From: Methylobrevis albus
GTDB lineage: Bacteria > Pseudomonadota > Alphaproteobacteria > Rhizobiales > Pleomorphomonadaceae
DNA length: 64,000 nucleotides
Direction: 5' to 3'
Assembly (NCBI RefSeq): GCF_015904235.1
Contig: NZ_JADZLT010000049.1
Location: 372,001-436,000, forward strand
Below are positions 18,840 to 26,793 of the stretch, piece after piece (position 1 is the first letter of the stretch; the number at the start of each line of letters is the position of its first letter). Below the pieces are notes generated by a model. That model was not told the DNA's origin. It did no database searches and saw only the letters and a list, made by a program, of their open reading frames with translations. The position numbers and the translations under genes are program-made.

Positions 18840-20204
18840 TCACCTGGCGTCTCCGAAGAGGGAATCGAGCTCGGCGTAATCGGGCAGCGTCCGGTCGATG
18901 GCGCGCCCGGCGCGCAGCACGGTGCGGTCGGCCTGCGGCCGGCTGAGCAGCTCGCTGTAGCGGCGGGCGCGGAACAGGACGAGGTCGGCGGCGGCGCCGG
19001 CGGCGATCCGGCCGTGCTGCTCGGCGCGCAGCGCCGTCGCCGGCGTCGTGGTGATCGCGGCGGGCCAGTCGCCGAACGGATGGTCGAGCTGCAGGATGCG
19101 CACCGCCTCGCGGAACACCTCGACGGCGTCGAGGTCGCCGTAGGCGTAGAACGGATCGCGGGTGTTGTCGGAGGAGACGGCGACGGGGATGCCGCGCGCC
19201 TTCATCTCGTGCAGCAGGGTGACGCCGCGCCAGCGCGGCGTGCGGCGCGGGCCGGTGCCGCTGGCGTCGTCGAGCAGGTGCCGGTCCTGCAGGTACATGT
19301 TGCACATCGGCAGCGACACGACGGTGATGCCGGCTTCCGCGACGAGGTCGAGCGTTGCGTCGATCGCCTCCGGCGTCTGCCGGGCGAGCGAGCAGCAATG
19401 GCCGGCGACGATCTTGCCCGGAAAGCCGATGGCGATCGCCTCCTCGGCGAGGTGGCGCAGCGCGGTCGCCGCCGGGTCCTCGGTCTCGTCGACGTGGAGG
19501 TCGAGGTCGAGGCCGTGGTCGGCGGCGAGGCGGAGCAGCGTCGCCACCACCTCGCGCGAGCGCGGATAGACGGCGAGCGAGCCGCCGAGCACGCCGCCGG
19601 CGTGCTTCACCGCGGCGACGATCTCGGCCATCAGCTGCGCGTCGAAGACGTGGTCGGGGCCGACGAGGGCGACGCCCTGCAATTCGATGCGGTCCGCCCA
19701 GTCCGCCTTCATCTCGGCGAACACCGGCCAGGAGATCTTGTGCTGGGGGCCGACGGAATCGATGTGGGTGCGGATCAGCGAGGTGCCGTGGGCGTAGGCG
19801 CACTTCAGCCCGAAGGCCATGCGGGCGGCGACGTCTTCGGCGCTCCAGTTCGCCTCGCGGTCGCCGGCGACGTTCAGCAGCGCGCCCATGAAGCTGCCGT
19901 CCGGATTGCGCCGGCGCGGCCAGATGTGGCCCTTGTCGAGATGGGTGTGCATGTCGACGAAGGTCGGCCAGACCATGCCGCCGCCGAGCTCGATCCGCGG
20001 CGGAGCGTCGCCGGCCGGCGTGCCGGCGGGGAGCACCGAGGCGACCTTGCCGGCCTCCACCGTGATGTCGACGCGGGCGAGGCCGTCGGCGTCGGCGGCG
20101 AGCGCGGGCGCCGCGACGAGGCAGGCCGGCACCGTGGCATTGCCGAGCACGTAGCCGGCGGCGGGCAGGTCGGCGAGGAAACCGAAGGTCGGGGCTGCGG
20201 TCAT
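18840..20204 (-). CDS. Cytosine-deaminase-like amidohydrolase
   Basis: A 454-residue metal-dependent TIM-barrel hydrolase. It shows the first metal site in FVDMHTHLDKGHIWPRR, a basic region HIDSVGPQHKISWP, the HVDETEDPAATAL strand, KIVAGHCCSLARQTPE (metal His), and VSSDNTRDPFYAYGDLD with the catalytic Asp. The set matches the CodA / cytosine deaminase group, which hydrolyses amino groups on pyrimidine-like rings. It lies between an ABC importer and an FAD oxidoreductase, all packed within a few bases, which suggests that it acts on the imported compound. Cytosine itself need not be the substrate. Confidence 0.87.
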   Translation of the reverse strand: MTAAPTFGFLADLPAAGYVLGNATVPACLVAAPALAADADGLARVDITVEAGKVASVLPAGTPAGDAPPRIELGGGMVWPTFVDMHTHLDKGHIWPRRRNPDGSFMGALLNVAGDREANWSAEDVAARMAFGLKCAYAHGTSLIRTHIDSVGPQHKISWPVFAEMKADWADRIELQGVALVGPDHVFDAQLMAEIVAAVKHAGGVLGGSLAVYPRSREVVATLLRLAADHGLDLDLHVDETEDPAATALRHLAEEAIAIGFPGKIVAGHCCSLARQTPEAIDATLDLVAEAGITVVSLPMCNMYLQDRHLLDDASGTGPRRTPRWRGVTLLHEMKARGIPVAVSSDNTRDPFYAYGDLDAVEVFREAVRILQLDHPFGDWPAAITTTPATALRAEQHGRIAAGAAADLVLFRARRYSELLSRPQADRTVLRAGRAIDRTLPDYAELDSLFGDAR

Positions 20205-20210
20205 TGAAAC

Positions 20211-21059
20211 TCAGTTCTCGCGCTTCAGCGCGCTCTCGTGCCAGCGGCGCAGCAGGAGGTGGGAGACGGCACTCGTCGCCGCGAAGATAACGACGCCGGT
20301 GAGCGACAGGAGGATCAGCGCCGCGAACAGGCGCGGAATGTTGAGCCGGAACTGCGATTCCAGCAGCCGGAAGGCAAGGCCCGAGCCGGCCCCGGCCGAG
20401 CCCGCGGCGAACTCCGCCACCACCGCCGCGATCAGCGCGAGGCCGCCGGCGATGCGCAGGCCGGCGAGGAAATAGGGCAGGGCGTTGGGCAGCTTCAGGT
20501 AGAGCAGCGTCTGCCAGCGGCTGGCGCCGTAGAGCTCGAACAGGTTGAGCAGGTTGTGGTCGGTGGATTTCAGCCCCTGCATCGTGTTGGAGAGCACGGG
20601 GAAGAAGGCGACGATCCAGGCGCAGATCAGCAGCGCCTGCTGCGTCGTCGGGGCGTAGATGATGATCAGCGGCGCGATCGCCACGATCGGTGTGACCTGC
20701 AGCACCACGGCATAGGGGAAAAGCGCGAGCTCGAACCAGCGCGACTGCACCATCAGCACGGCGAGCGCGACGCCGCCGACGAGGGCGAGCAGCAGCGCGG
20801 CGAAGGTGATCTTCAGCGTCACGATGAGGGCGGCACCGAGGATCGGCCAGTCGGTCCACATCGCCTGCGCGACGCGCAGCGGGCTCGGCAGGATGTAGTG
20901 CGGCACCTCGTAGAGCGTGCAGTAGGCCTGCCAGGCGGCGACGAGCAGCACCATCATCGCCGCGGGCACGGCGATGCGCAGCAGGCGGCCGGAGCTGGCC
21001 GAGCGGCCAGGTTGCCCGGTCGCGGCCGGCGCGGCGCCGTCGCTTGCCGCGGCCGTCAC
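20211..21059 (-). CDS. ABC importer permease, SsuC/TauC/ThiX type
   Basis: A 282-residue inner-membrane permease of the BPD_transp_1 family with about six helices and the EAA-type loop LNLFELYGASRWQTLLYLKLP. It belongs to the nitrate/sulfonate/taurine/pyrimidine group that works with NMT1-like binding proteins. It uses a GTG start overlapping the stop of the ATPase gene (GTGA at 21056-21059). The 15 residues after the start are low-complexity Ala/Gly, so a somewhat later start is possible. Confidence 0.9.
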   Translation of the reverse strand: MTAAASDGAAPAATGQPGRSASSGRLLRIAVPAAMMVLLVAAWQAYCTLYEVPHYILPSPLRVAQAMWTDWPILGAALIVTLKITFAALLLALVGGVALAVLMVQSRWFELALFPYAVVLQVTPIVAIAPLIIIYAPTTQQALLICAWIVAFFPVLSNTMQGLKSTDHNLLNLFELYGASRWQTLLYLKLPNALPYFLAGLRIAGGLALIAAVVAEFAAGSAGAGSGLAFRLLESQFRLNIPRLFAALILLSLTGVVIFAATSAVSHLLLRRWHESALKREN

Positions 21060-21898
21060 AGGTGGTCGTCCAGGCCGGCGGTGCTCGACATGATCGCCGC
21101 GTGCAGCGATGCCGAGACGCGGCGGCAGTGCTCGGCGTAGCCGGCGGAGGTGCGGAAGGCGTCGCCGCGCGGATAGGGCGCGTCGATCGCCATGTCCTCG
21201 AACACCCGGCCCGGCCGCGCCGCCATCACCACGATGCGGTCCGAGAGGTAGACGGATTCGAACACCGAATGGGTGACGAAGACCACGGTCCAGCCGTAGG
21301 TCTCCCAGAGGTGCAGGAGGTCGTTGTTGAGCTTGAAGCGGGTGATCTCGTCGAGGGCGGCGAAGGGCTCGTCCATCAGCAGCACCTTCGGCCGCGTGAC
21401 GAGGGCGCGGGCGATCGAGACGCGCATCTTCATGCCGCCGGAGAGTTCGCGCGGATAGGCGCCGGCGAATTTGGCGAGGCCGACGAGGTCGAGCGCCTCC
21501 ATGACGCGGCCCGACGCCTCGGCCTTGGAAATGCCTTTCAGGCGCAGCGGCAGCCAGACGTTCCTGAACACCGTCGCCCAGGGCATCAGCGTCGGCTCCT
21601 GGAAGACGAAGCTGATCTCCCGTTCCGGCCGGCCGCTGGAATCATGCTTCGAGGTCGGCCACTCGACGGTGCCGCTGGTCGGGTCGCCGAGGCCGGCGAT
21701 GATGCGCAGCGCGGTGGACTTGCCGCAGCCGGACGGGCCGAGCAGGCTGACGAAGGAGCCGGGCGCGACGTCGAGCGACAGGCCGGACAGCGCGACGGTG
21801 CCGCTCGAAAAGGTCTTCGAGACGTTGCGAAGCCGGATGATCGGCCGGCCGCTGCCGGCCTCGGCGCCTGCCGGGATCGATGCCCGCTGCGGGTCCAT
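21056..21898 (-). CDS. ABC importer ATP-binding protein, SsuB/TauB type
   Basis: A ~280-residue ATPase: Walker A GPSGCGKST, Q-loop FVFQEPTLMPWATV, signature ELSGGMKMRVSIARAL, Walker B VLLMDEPFAALDE, and the switch histidine in VFVTHSVFESVYLS. These are the features of the nitrate/sulfonate/hydroxymethylpyrimidine importer family. The start at 21898 is preferred because AAGG lies 6 bases before it; an in-frame ATG two codons upstream has the AAGG too close. It is placed between the binding protein (58 bases+ upstream) and the overlapping permease gene. Confidence 0.9.
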   Translation of the reverse strand: MDPQRASIPAGAEAGSGRPIIRLRNVSKTFSSGTVALSGLSLDVAPGSFVSLLGPSGCGKSTALRIIAGLGDPTSGTVEWPTSKHDSSGRPEREISFVFQEPTLMPWATVFRNVWLPLRLKGISKAEASGRVMEALDLVGLAKFAGAYPRELSGGMKMRVSIARALVTRPKVLLMDEPFAALDEITRFKLNNDLLHLWETYGWTVVFVTHSVFESVYLSDRIVVMAARPGRVFEDMAIDAPYPRGDAFRTSAGYAEHCRRVSASLHAAIMSSTAGLDDHL

Positions 21899-21962
21899 GC
21901 GCATCCTTCGGAACGCGGTCGCGGCCGCCGCGCCGGAGGGCGCGACGGCCGGACACGCCGTA

Positions 21963-22964
21963 TCACTTCTTGAGGTCGAGGCCGACGCCGTTGCAGACGA
22001 ACTCGGTCGTATAGACCGACGAGACGTCGAGGCCGGCCTTGACGACGCCGGCCTTCACCATCGCGTCGTAGAAGCCGGTGACGGTTTCGGCGGTGAAGCA
22101 GCCGATGCCCTTTTCGGTCGCGAGGCCGGAATCGACGATGCCGTATTCCTTCATCGTGGCGATCGAGAACTCGATCTGGCCGTCGGTCATCTCCGGATTG
22201 TCGGCCTTGATCAACGCGTTGGCCGCGGCGTTGTCGCCGTAGAGGTAGTTGTACCAGCCGACGATCGACGCCTCGACGAAGCGCTTGGTGATGTCGGGGT
22301 TGGCCTTGACGTAGTCGGCGGTCGCCTCGATCAGCGTCGACGGGGTCGAGAAGCCGGCGTCGGCGAGCAGGAACAGCTTCGGCTTGATGCCGCCTTCGGT
22401 CTCGATCGCATAGGGCTCGGAGGTGACGTAGCCCTGCTGCGCCGATTCCTTGTCGGCGAGGAAGGGCGCCGCGGAGAAGGTGTAGGGCTTGTACTGCTCG
22501 TCGGTGAAGCCGGTGTAGGCGGACTTCATCCACTGGAAGTAGGTCGCGAAGCCGTCCTTGCCCATGAAGATGGTCGGCAGCTTGGCGAGGTCCTCGAAGG
22601 TCTCGATGCCGGTGTCGGGATGGGCGATCAGGACCTGCGGCTCCTTCTGGAAGATCGCCGCGACCTCCATCACCGGCACGCCCTGCTCCACCGCCGAGAA
22701 CGAGCCGAGCAGGTTGCCCTGCATGTAGAACTCGATCCGGCCGGCCATCAGCAGCGCCTGGTTGGCGGCCTGCGGGCCGCCCTGCACGATGGTGACCTTG
22801 AGGCCGTATTTCTCGTAGGTGCCGTCGGCGACGGCCTGGTAGAAGCCGCCGTGTTCGGCCTGGGCCAGCCAGTTGGTGCCGAAGCTCACCTCGTCGAGCG
22901 CGAAGGCCGACGTCGCCTGCAGGGCGGCGACCGCCGCAAGGCCGAGTGTTCCGAATACGCGCAT
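21963..22964 (-). CDS. NMT1/THI5-like periplasmic substrate-binding protein
   Basis: A 333-residue binding protein with signal peptide MRVFGTLGLAAVAALQATSA-FA, then EVSFGTNWLAQAEHGGFYQA, the NMT1/THI5 start, and VQGGPQAANQALLMAGRIEF, which lines the ligand cleft. The family binds thiamine-pyrimidine precursors (ThiY), riboflavin (RibY), sulfonates and related small molecules. It is the first gene of the minus-strand operon with ATPase, permease, amidohydrolase and FAD oxidoreductase. An ATG at 22962-22964 with GGGG about 8 bases upstream is chosen; longer reading in frame is rejected because it puts the signal peptide internally. Confidence 0.9.
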   Translation of the reverse strand: MRVFGTLGLAAVAALQATSAFALDEVSFGTNWLAQAEHGGFYQAVADGTYEKYGLKVTIVQGGPQAANQALLMAGRIEFYMQGNLLGSFSAVEQGVPVMEVAAIFQKEPQVLIAHPDTGIETFEDLAKLPTIFMGKDGFATYFQWMKSAYTGFTDEQYKPYTFSAAPFLADKESAQQGYVTSEPYAIETEGGIKPKLFLLADAGFSTPSTLIEATADYVKANPDITKRFVEASIVGWYNYLYGDNAAANALIKADNPEMTDGQIEFSIATMKEYGIVDSGLATEKGIGCFTAETVTGFYDAMVKAGVVKAGLDVSSVYTTEFVCNGVGLDLKK

Positions 22965-23383
22965 CCTTCGATCCCCCAAAGTCGCGGGCGACGCCCGCCG
23001 GTTTCGTGCCGGTGCCGGCCAGCCTCGGCAGCCGCGTCGCGCCGCCGACTGTGCGACGGCGGCCCCGGCCGTGACAAGAGCGCCCTTGGACCGTCTCCCG
23101 TGCGACGCGCGTTGGCCCACCCTGCGAGCGCGTTCCGCGGCGGAGTTCCCGGAGGCGACATGCCGCAAGAGCCATGCCATGCCCTGCCGCCGCGGGTTCG
23201 ACTCACGGGCCGTGCCCCGGCGCCCGGCACCACGGGTGATACGGGCGGCGGGCCCGTGGCGGATCGCGCGCCACTGCCGAGATTTGCGGCAGCCGGCCGC
23301 AAATATTTGACCATTTGATCAGCTTGCAGCCGCCCCGCCCCGGGCCTTAGGCTCGCAGCCGTTCCGCCAGCCGAGATCCGACC
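22965..23383. other. Divergent control region between the two catabolic arms
   Basis: The 419 bases between the binding-protein start (minus) and the Rid-family start (plus) are GC-rich except for an AT-richer patch at 23282-23322. That patch holds a perfect inverted repeat and the adjacent sequence TTTGACCATTTGATCAG. No gene is credible here. It probably holds both promoters. Confidence 0.5.
23282..23304. promoter_or_regulatory. Perfect 9-bp inverted repeat, candidate operator
   Basis: ATTTGCGGC-AGCCG-GCCGCAAAT, arms fully complementary, 5-base spacer, centred about 90 bases before the Rid-family start. Immediately after it comes TATTTGACCATTTGATCA. Its size suits a dimeric GntR- or TetR-type regulator; no regulator gene lies beside it. 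Confidence 0.5.
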
Positions 23384-23818
23384 ATGCCCCGCGCCCCGAC
23401 CGCCAGCGCCTCGCCCGACCGTGCAGCGGCCGCGCGGCCGCTCTCCCCTGCCGCGATCCGGGCTCCCTTCGGGCGCTATTCGCACGGGCTGGAACTGCCC
23501 GAAGGCGCCCGGCTCGTCGTGGTGTCGGGCACGCTCGGCGTCCAGCCGGACGACGGCGTGCCGGAGGACGTCACGGCGCAGGCCGAACTCTGCTTCTCGA
23601 ACATCGCCGCGATCCTCGCCGAGGCGGAGATGGACTTCGGCGACGTGGTGCGCATCAACGCCTTCGTGACGCGGCGCGAGGATTTCCCGGCCTATATGGC
23701 GGTGCGGGACCGATGGGTGCGCGAGCCGCTGCCCTGCTCGACGCTCGTCATCGTGTCGGGCTTCACCCGGGCGGAGTTCAAGGTCGAGGTGGAAGTGACG
23801 GCGGCGAAGATGCCATGA
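23384..23818 (+). CDS. RidA/YjgF-family protein lacking the catalytic arginine
   Basis: A 144-residue YjgF/YER057c/UK114-fold protein: GRYSHGLELPEGARLVVVSG, then DVVRINAFVTRREDFPAYMAV and a C-terminal beta strand FKVEVEVTAAKMP. In true RidA the motif around residue 105 is P-A-R-S and the Arg binds the imine substrate's carboxylate; here the matching text is LPCSTLVIV, with Cys at the Arg position. By the known Rid subfamily rules that places it among the Rid4-7-type proteins, which are not expected to be imine deaminases. It begins a plus-strand operon with Uma2, the deaminase and creatininase genes. Confidence 0.85.
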   Translation: MPRAPTASASPDRAAAARPLSPAAIRAPFGRYSHGLELPEGARLVVVSGTLGVQPDDGVPEDVTAQAELCFSNIAAILAEAEMDFGDVVRINAFVTRREDFPAYMAVRDRWVREPLPCSTLVIVSGFTRAEFKVEVEVTAAKMP

Positions 23819-24414
23819 TGGCCGCGAACCTGGTGCCGTTGACCGGATGTTGCCCGATGGCCGAGCTGAAGTCCGAACCGATGTCGGCCGAGGCGTTTCT
23901 CGCCTGGTGTCTCGACCGTGAGGAGCGCTACGAACTCGTCGATGGCCTGCCGCGGATGATGACCGGCGCGCGCCGGGCGCACGATCGCGTCGTGCTCAAT
24001 GCGCTGATCGCCTTCGGTGGCCTGCTGCGTGGCAGTCCCTGCGAGCCCGGCTCGGCCGACATCGCGGTGCGAATCCCGAACGGCAATGTCCGCCGGCCCG
24101 ACGTCAGCATCGACTGCGGCGACAAGGATGGTTCGCTGCTCGAGGCGACGCGTCCGGTCGCCATCGTCGAGGTGCTTTCCCCGTCGACCCGGCAGACGGA
24201 TCTCATCCGCAAGCTCGGCGAGTACCAGACGCTGCCGTCACTCTGCTATCTGCTCTTTCTCGAGCCGGAAGAGGTGTCCGCCGTCTTCTGGCACCGCGTG
24301 CCCGGCGGGACGTGGACCTATCTTTCGCTCATCGGCCGCGACACCGACATCGCCATGCCGGAGGTCGGCGTGACGCTGCCGCTCGGCGCATTCTACGAGG
24401 GAACCGACGCATGA
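23815..24414 (+). CDS. Uma2 (DUF820) family PD-(D/E)XK nuclease-fold protein
   Basis: About 199 residues. It shows the family layout: ERYELVDGLPRMM (first Glu), RAHDRVVLNAL, SADIAVRIPNGNVRRPDVSI (active-site Asp), ATRPVAIVEVLSPSTR (E-x-V/L with catalytic Glu) and TDLIRKLGEYQTLPSLCYLL (Lys). All key acidic residues are present, so it could be an active endonuclease. The ATG at 23815 overlaps the Rid-gene stop (ATGATG), and its stop overlaps the next ATG (ATGA at 24411-24414). An internal ATG at 23857 (MAELKSEPMSAEAF) gives a shorter, more typical N-terminus. Its role within a catabolic operon is unclear. Confidence 0.83.
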   Translation: MMAANLVPLTGCCPMAELKSEPMSAEAFLAWCLDREERYELVDGLPRMMTGARRAHDRVVLNALIAFGGLLRGSPCEPGSADIAVRIPNGNVRRPDVSIDCGDKDGSLLEATRPVAIVEVLSPSTRQTDLIRKLGEYQTLPSLCYLLFLEPEEVSAVFWHRVPGGTWTYLSLIGRDTDIAMPEVGVTLPLGAFYEGTDA

Positions 24415-25754
24415 GGCTGTGGATCAAGGACCCGATCGCCGTGCTGGCCGAGGGGGCGGAGCGCGGCATCGTTGTCGAGGGCACGAAGATCGTCGAGCTG
24501 GTGGGACGCGGCAAGGAGCCCGCCGCTCCGGTGGACGCCACCTTCGACGCCGCGCGCCACGTGGTCATCCCCGGCCTCGTCAACACCCACCACCACATGT
24601 TCCAGACGCTGACGCGCGCGCATCCCGCCGCGATCAACAAGGAACTGTTCCCGTGGCTGGCGGCGCTCTATCCGATCTGGGCGAAGAACGTGCGGCCGGA
24701 CGCGTTCCGCCTCGCAACGCGCCTCTCGCTGACCGAGCTCCTGATGTCGGGCTGCACGACGGCGTCGGACCACCACTACCTCTATACGCCCGGCCTCGAC
24801 AACGCGATGGACATCCAGGCCGAGGAGGCGTCGGCCATCGGCATGCGGATGACGCTGACGCGCGGCTCGATGAACCTCACCGTCGAGGAGGGCGGCTCGG
24901 CGATCGCCGGCACGGTGCAGGACACCGACGTGATCATGGCCGACTGCGAGCGCGTGGTGGCGAAGTATCACGACGCCGGCGAAGGGGCGATGTTCAAGGT
25001 GGCGCTCGCACCCTGCGCGCCGTTCAACGTCAAGAAGGACGTGATGATCGAATCGGCCAAGATGGCCGAGAAATACGATCTCCGCCTGCACACCCACCTC
25101 GCCGAGACCCGCGACGAGACCGCCTACTGCCTCGACAAGTTCCAGTGCCGCCCGGTCGACTACCTCGAAGAGGTCGGCTGGATGAACCACCGCGTCTGGC
25201 TGGCGCACGGCATCCACTTCAACGACGACGAGGTGAAGCGGCTCGGCCATGCCTGCGTCGGCGTCTGCCACTGCCCGACCTCAAACATGGTGCTGGCGTC
25301 GGGCCAGTGCCGGACCAAGGAGCTCGACGCCGCCGGCTCGCCGGTCGGCCTCGGCGTCGACGGCTCGGCCTCGAACGACAATTCCAACCTGATGGAAGCG
25401 CTGCGCCACGCGCTGATGATCGGCCGCCTCACCTATGACGCCGCCTCGGTGACGCATTTCGACGTCTACAAGTGGGCGACCGAGGGCTCGGCGCGCTGCC
25501 TCGGCCGCGACGACATCGGCAAGATCGCCGTCGGCAAGCAGGCCGACCTCGCCTTCTTCACCCTCGACGAGCTCCGCTTCTCGGGCGGCGGCGACCCGCT
25601 GGCGACGCTGGTGCTCTGCGGCGCCCACGCGGCGGACCGGGTGATGGTGAAGGGCGAATGGCGGGTGACCGACGGCGCACCCTTGGGCGTCGACGTCGCG
25701 CGGCTGCGCTACGAGCATGGGGCGGCGGCGAAGAAGTTTCTGGAGGCGTTGTGA
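24411..25754 (+). CDS. 8-oxoguanine deaminase-like amidohydrolase
   Basis: A 447-residue amidohydrolase of the AtzB/TrzN/GuaD-like group. It begins MRLWIKDPIAVLAEGAERGI and has VIPGLVNTHHHMFQTLTRAHP (zinc site), CAPFNVKKDVMIESAKMAEK, LHTHLAETRDET (His and Glu), LAHGIHFNDDEVKRLG, GVCHCPTSNMVLASGQCRTK and LGVDGSASNDNSNLMEALR (catalytic Asp). The zinc-site and CHCPTSNMVLASG blocks are those of bacterial 8-oxoguanine deaminase (Pseudomonas PA0142 type), which makes uric acid from 8-oxoguanine. Related hydroxydechloroatrazine hydrolases are the main alternative. Start overlaps the Uma2 stop. Confidence 0.88.
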   Translation: MRLWIKDPIAVLAEGAERGIVVEGTKIVELVGRGKEPAAPVDATFDAARHVVIPGLVNTHHHMFQTLTRAHPAAINKELFPWLAALYPIWAKNVRPDAFRLATRLSLTELLMSGCTTASDHHYLYTPGLDNAMDIQAEEASAIGMRMTLTRGSMNLTVEEGGSAIAGTVQDTDVIMADCERVVAKYHDAGEGAMFKVALAPCAPFNVKKDVMIESAKMAEKYDLRLHTHLAETRDETAYCLDKFQCRPVDYLEEVGWMNHRVWLAHGIHFNDDEVKRLGHACVGVCHCPTSNMVLASGQCRTKELDAAGSPVGLGVDGSASNDNSNLMEALRHALMIGRLTYDAASVTHFDVYKWATEGSARCLGRDDIGKIAVGKQADLAFFTLDELRFSGGGDPLATLVLCGAHAADRVMVKGEWRVTDGAPLGVDVARLRYEHGAAAKKFLEAL

Positions 25755-25809
25755 GAGGGATGGGTGTGCAACTGGACGCGATGACGATCTGCACTGCCGG
25801 GTGGAGAGT

Positions 25810-25849
25810 CCCCCCCTCCCTGACCCTCCCCCTCGAGGGGGGAGGGGAC
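25810..25849 (+). repeat. Intergenic repeat, family D, copy 1
   Basis: CCCCCCCTCCCTGACCCTCC then CCCTCGAGGGGGGAGGGGAC. The CCCCCTCGAGGGGG centre is a perfect palindrome. It lies about 55 bases beyond the deaminase stop. Related to family C but with a CTCGAG centre. Confidence 0.85.
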
Positions 25850-25871
25850 TGCTCGGGCTTTCCCGTATGGA

Positions 25872-25910
25872 TCCCCTCCCCCCTCGAGGGGGAGGGACAG
25901 GGAGGGGGGG
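25872..25910 (-). repeat. Intergenic repeat, family D, copy 2 (inverted)
   Basis: Inverted copy facing copy 1, 22 bases away: TCCCCTCCCCCCTCGAGGGG then GAGGGACAGGGAGGGGGGG. The pair can form a long stem between the deaminase and creatininase genes. Confidence 0.85.
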
Positions 25911-25989
25911 AGCCAGCCGCATCGCCAAAGGTCTCGCCTGACATCCGGATCCGGTGCTCAGCCACGCTCGCCTCGGGGGGCACCACCCC

Positions 25990-26793
25990 ATGACCCTCCC
26001 CCGCCGCCACTGGGCCGAGATGCGCGCCCCCGACTTCCTCGGCGATACCGCCGACTGGATCGCCGTGCTGCCGATCGCCGCGATCGAGCAGCACGGGCCG
26101 CACCTGCCGGTCGCGACCGACACGCTGATCGCCGAGGGGCAGATCGCGCGGGTGATCGAATTGCTGCCGCCGGAGATCCCGGCGACCTTCCTGCCGGTTC
26201 AGGCGGTCGGCAAATCCAACGAGCACATCTCCTCGCCTGGCACGCTGACACTCGACTGGGAAACGGCGACCAAGGCATGGATCGAGATCGGCGACAGCGT
26301 CGCCCGCGCCGGCGTGAAGAAGCTCGTCATCGTCACCTCGCACGGCGGCAACGTCTCGATCATGGACATCGTTGCCCGCGAGCTGCGCGTGAAGCACGAT
26401 ATGCTGGCGGTCTCGACCGCCTGGGCGCGCTTCGGCCAGCCGGACGGCGTGTTTCCGGCCGAAGAGTTCGCCTATGGCATCCACGGCGGCGACATCGAGA
26501 CCTCGATCCTGCTCCACCTCCGCCCCGACCTCGTCGACATGGCGGCGGCGACCGATTTCCGCTCCACCCAGCACGAGCTGATCGCCGAGATGAAGCACCT
26601 GCGCGCGCACGGGCCGTCGCAATACGGCTGGAAGGCGCAGGACCTCAACCCGGCCGGCACCGTCGGCAATGCGTCGGCGGCGACGGCGGAGAAGGGCCGG
26701 GCGTCGCTCGACCACGCCGCGCGAGGATTCGCCGAGCTGCTCGACGACGTGCACCGCTTCGATCCCGGCCGGCTCTGGCAGGCGCCCGGCTAA
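25990..26793 (+). CDS. Creatininase-family metal-dependent amidohydrolase
   Basis: A 267-residue protein. Metal ligands are seen in LPIAAIEQHGPHLPVATDTLIAEG (Glu, His, Asp), IVTSHGGNVSIMD, and IHGGDIETSILLHL (His-Gly-Gly-x-Glu). This family includes creatinine amidohydrolase, but also the archaeal formamidopyrimidine deformylase ArfB and mycofactocin MftE, so the reaction is ring or formamide C-N hydrolysis in a broad sense. It is the last gene of the plus arm. The ATG at 25990 is taken because upstream frame crosses repeat DNA. Confidence 0.88.
   Translation: MTLPRRHWAEMRAPDFLGDTADWIAVLPIAAIEQHGPHLPVATDTLIAEGQIARVIELLPPEIPATFLPVQAVGKSNEHISSPGTLTLDWETATKAWIEIGDSVARAGVKKLVIVTSHGGNVSIMDIVARELRVKHDMLAVSTAWARFGQPDGVFPAEEFAYGIHGGDIETSILLHLRPDLVDMAAATDFRSTQHELIAEMKHLRAHGPSQYGWKAQDLNPAGTVGNASAATAEKGRASLDHAARGFAELLDDVHRFDPGRLWQAPG

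Noticed and set aside
25810..25910. CRISPR-like repeats
   Set aside because: Copies are inverted, only two per site, and have no regular spacers; they are palindromic intergenic elements.
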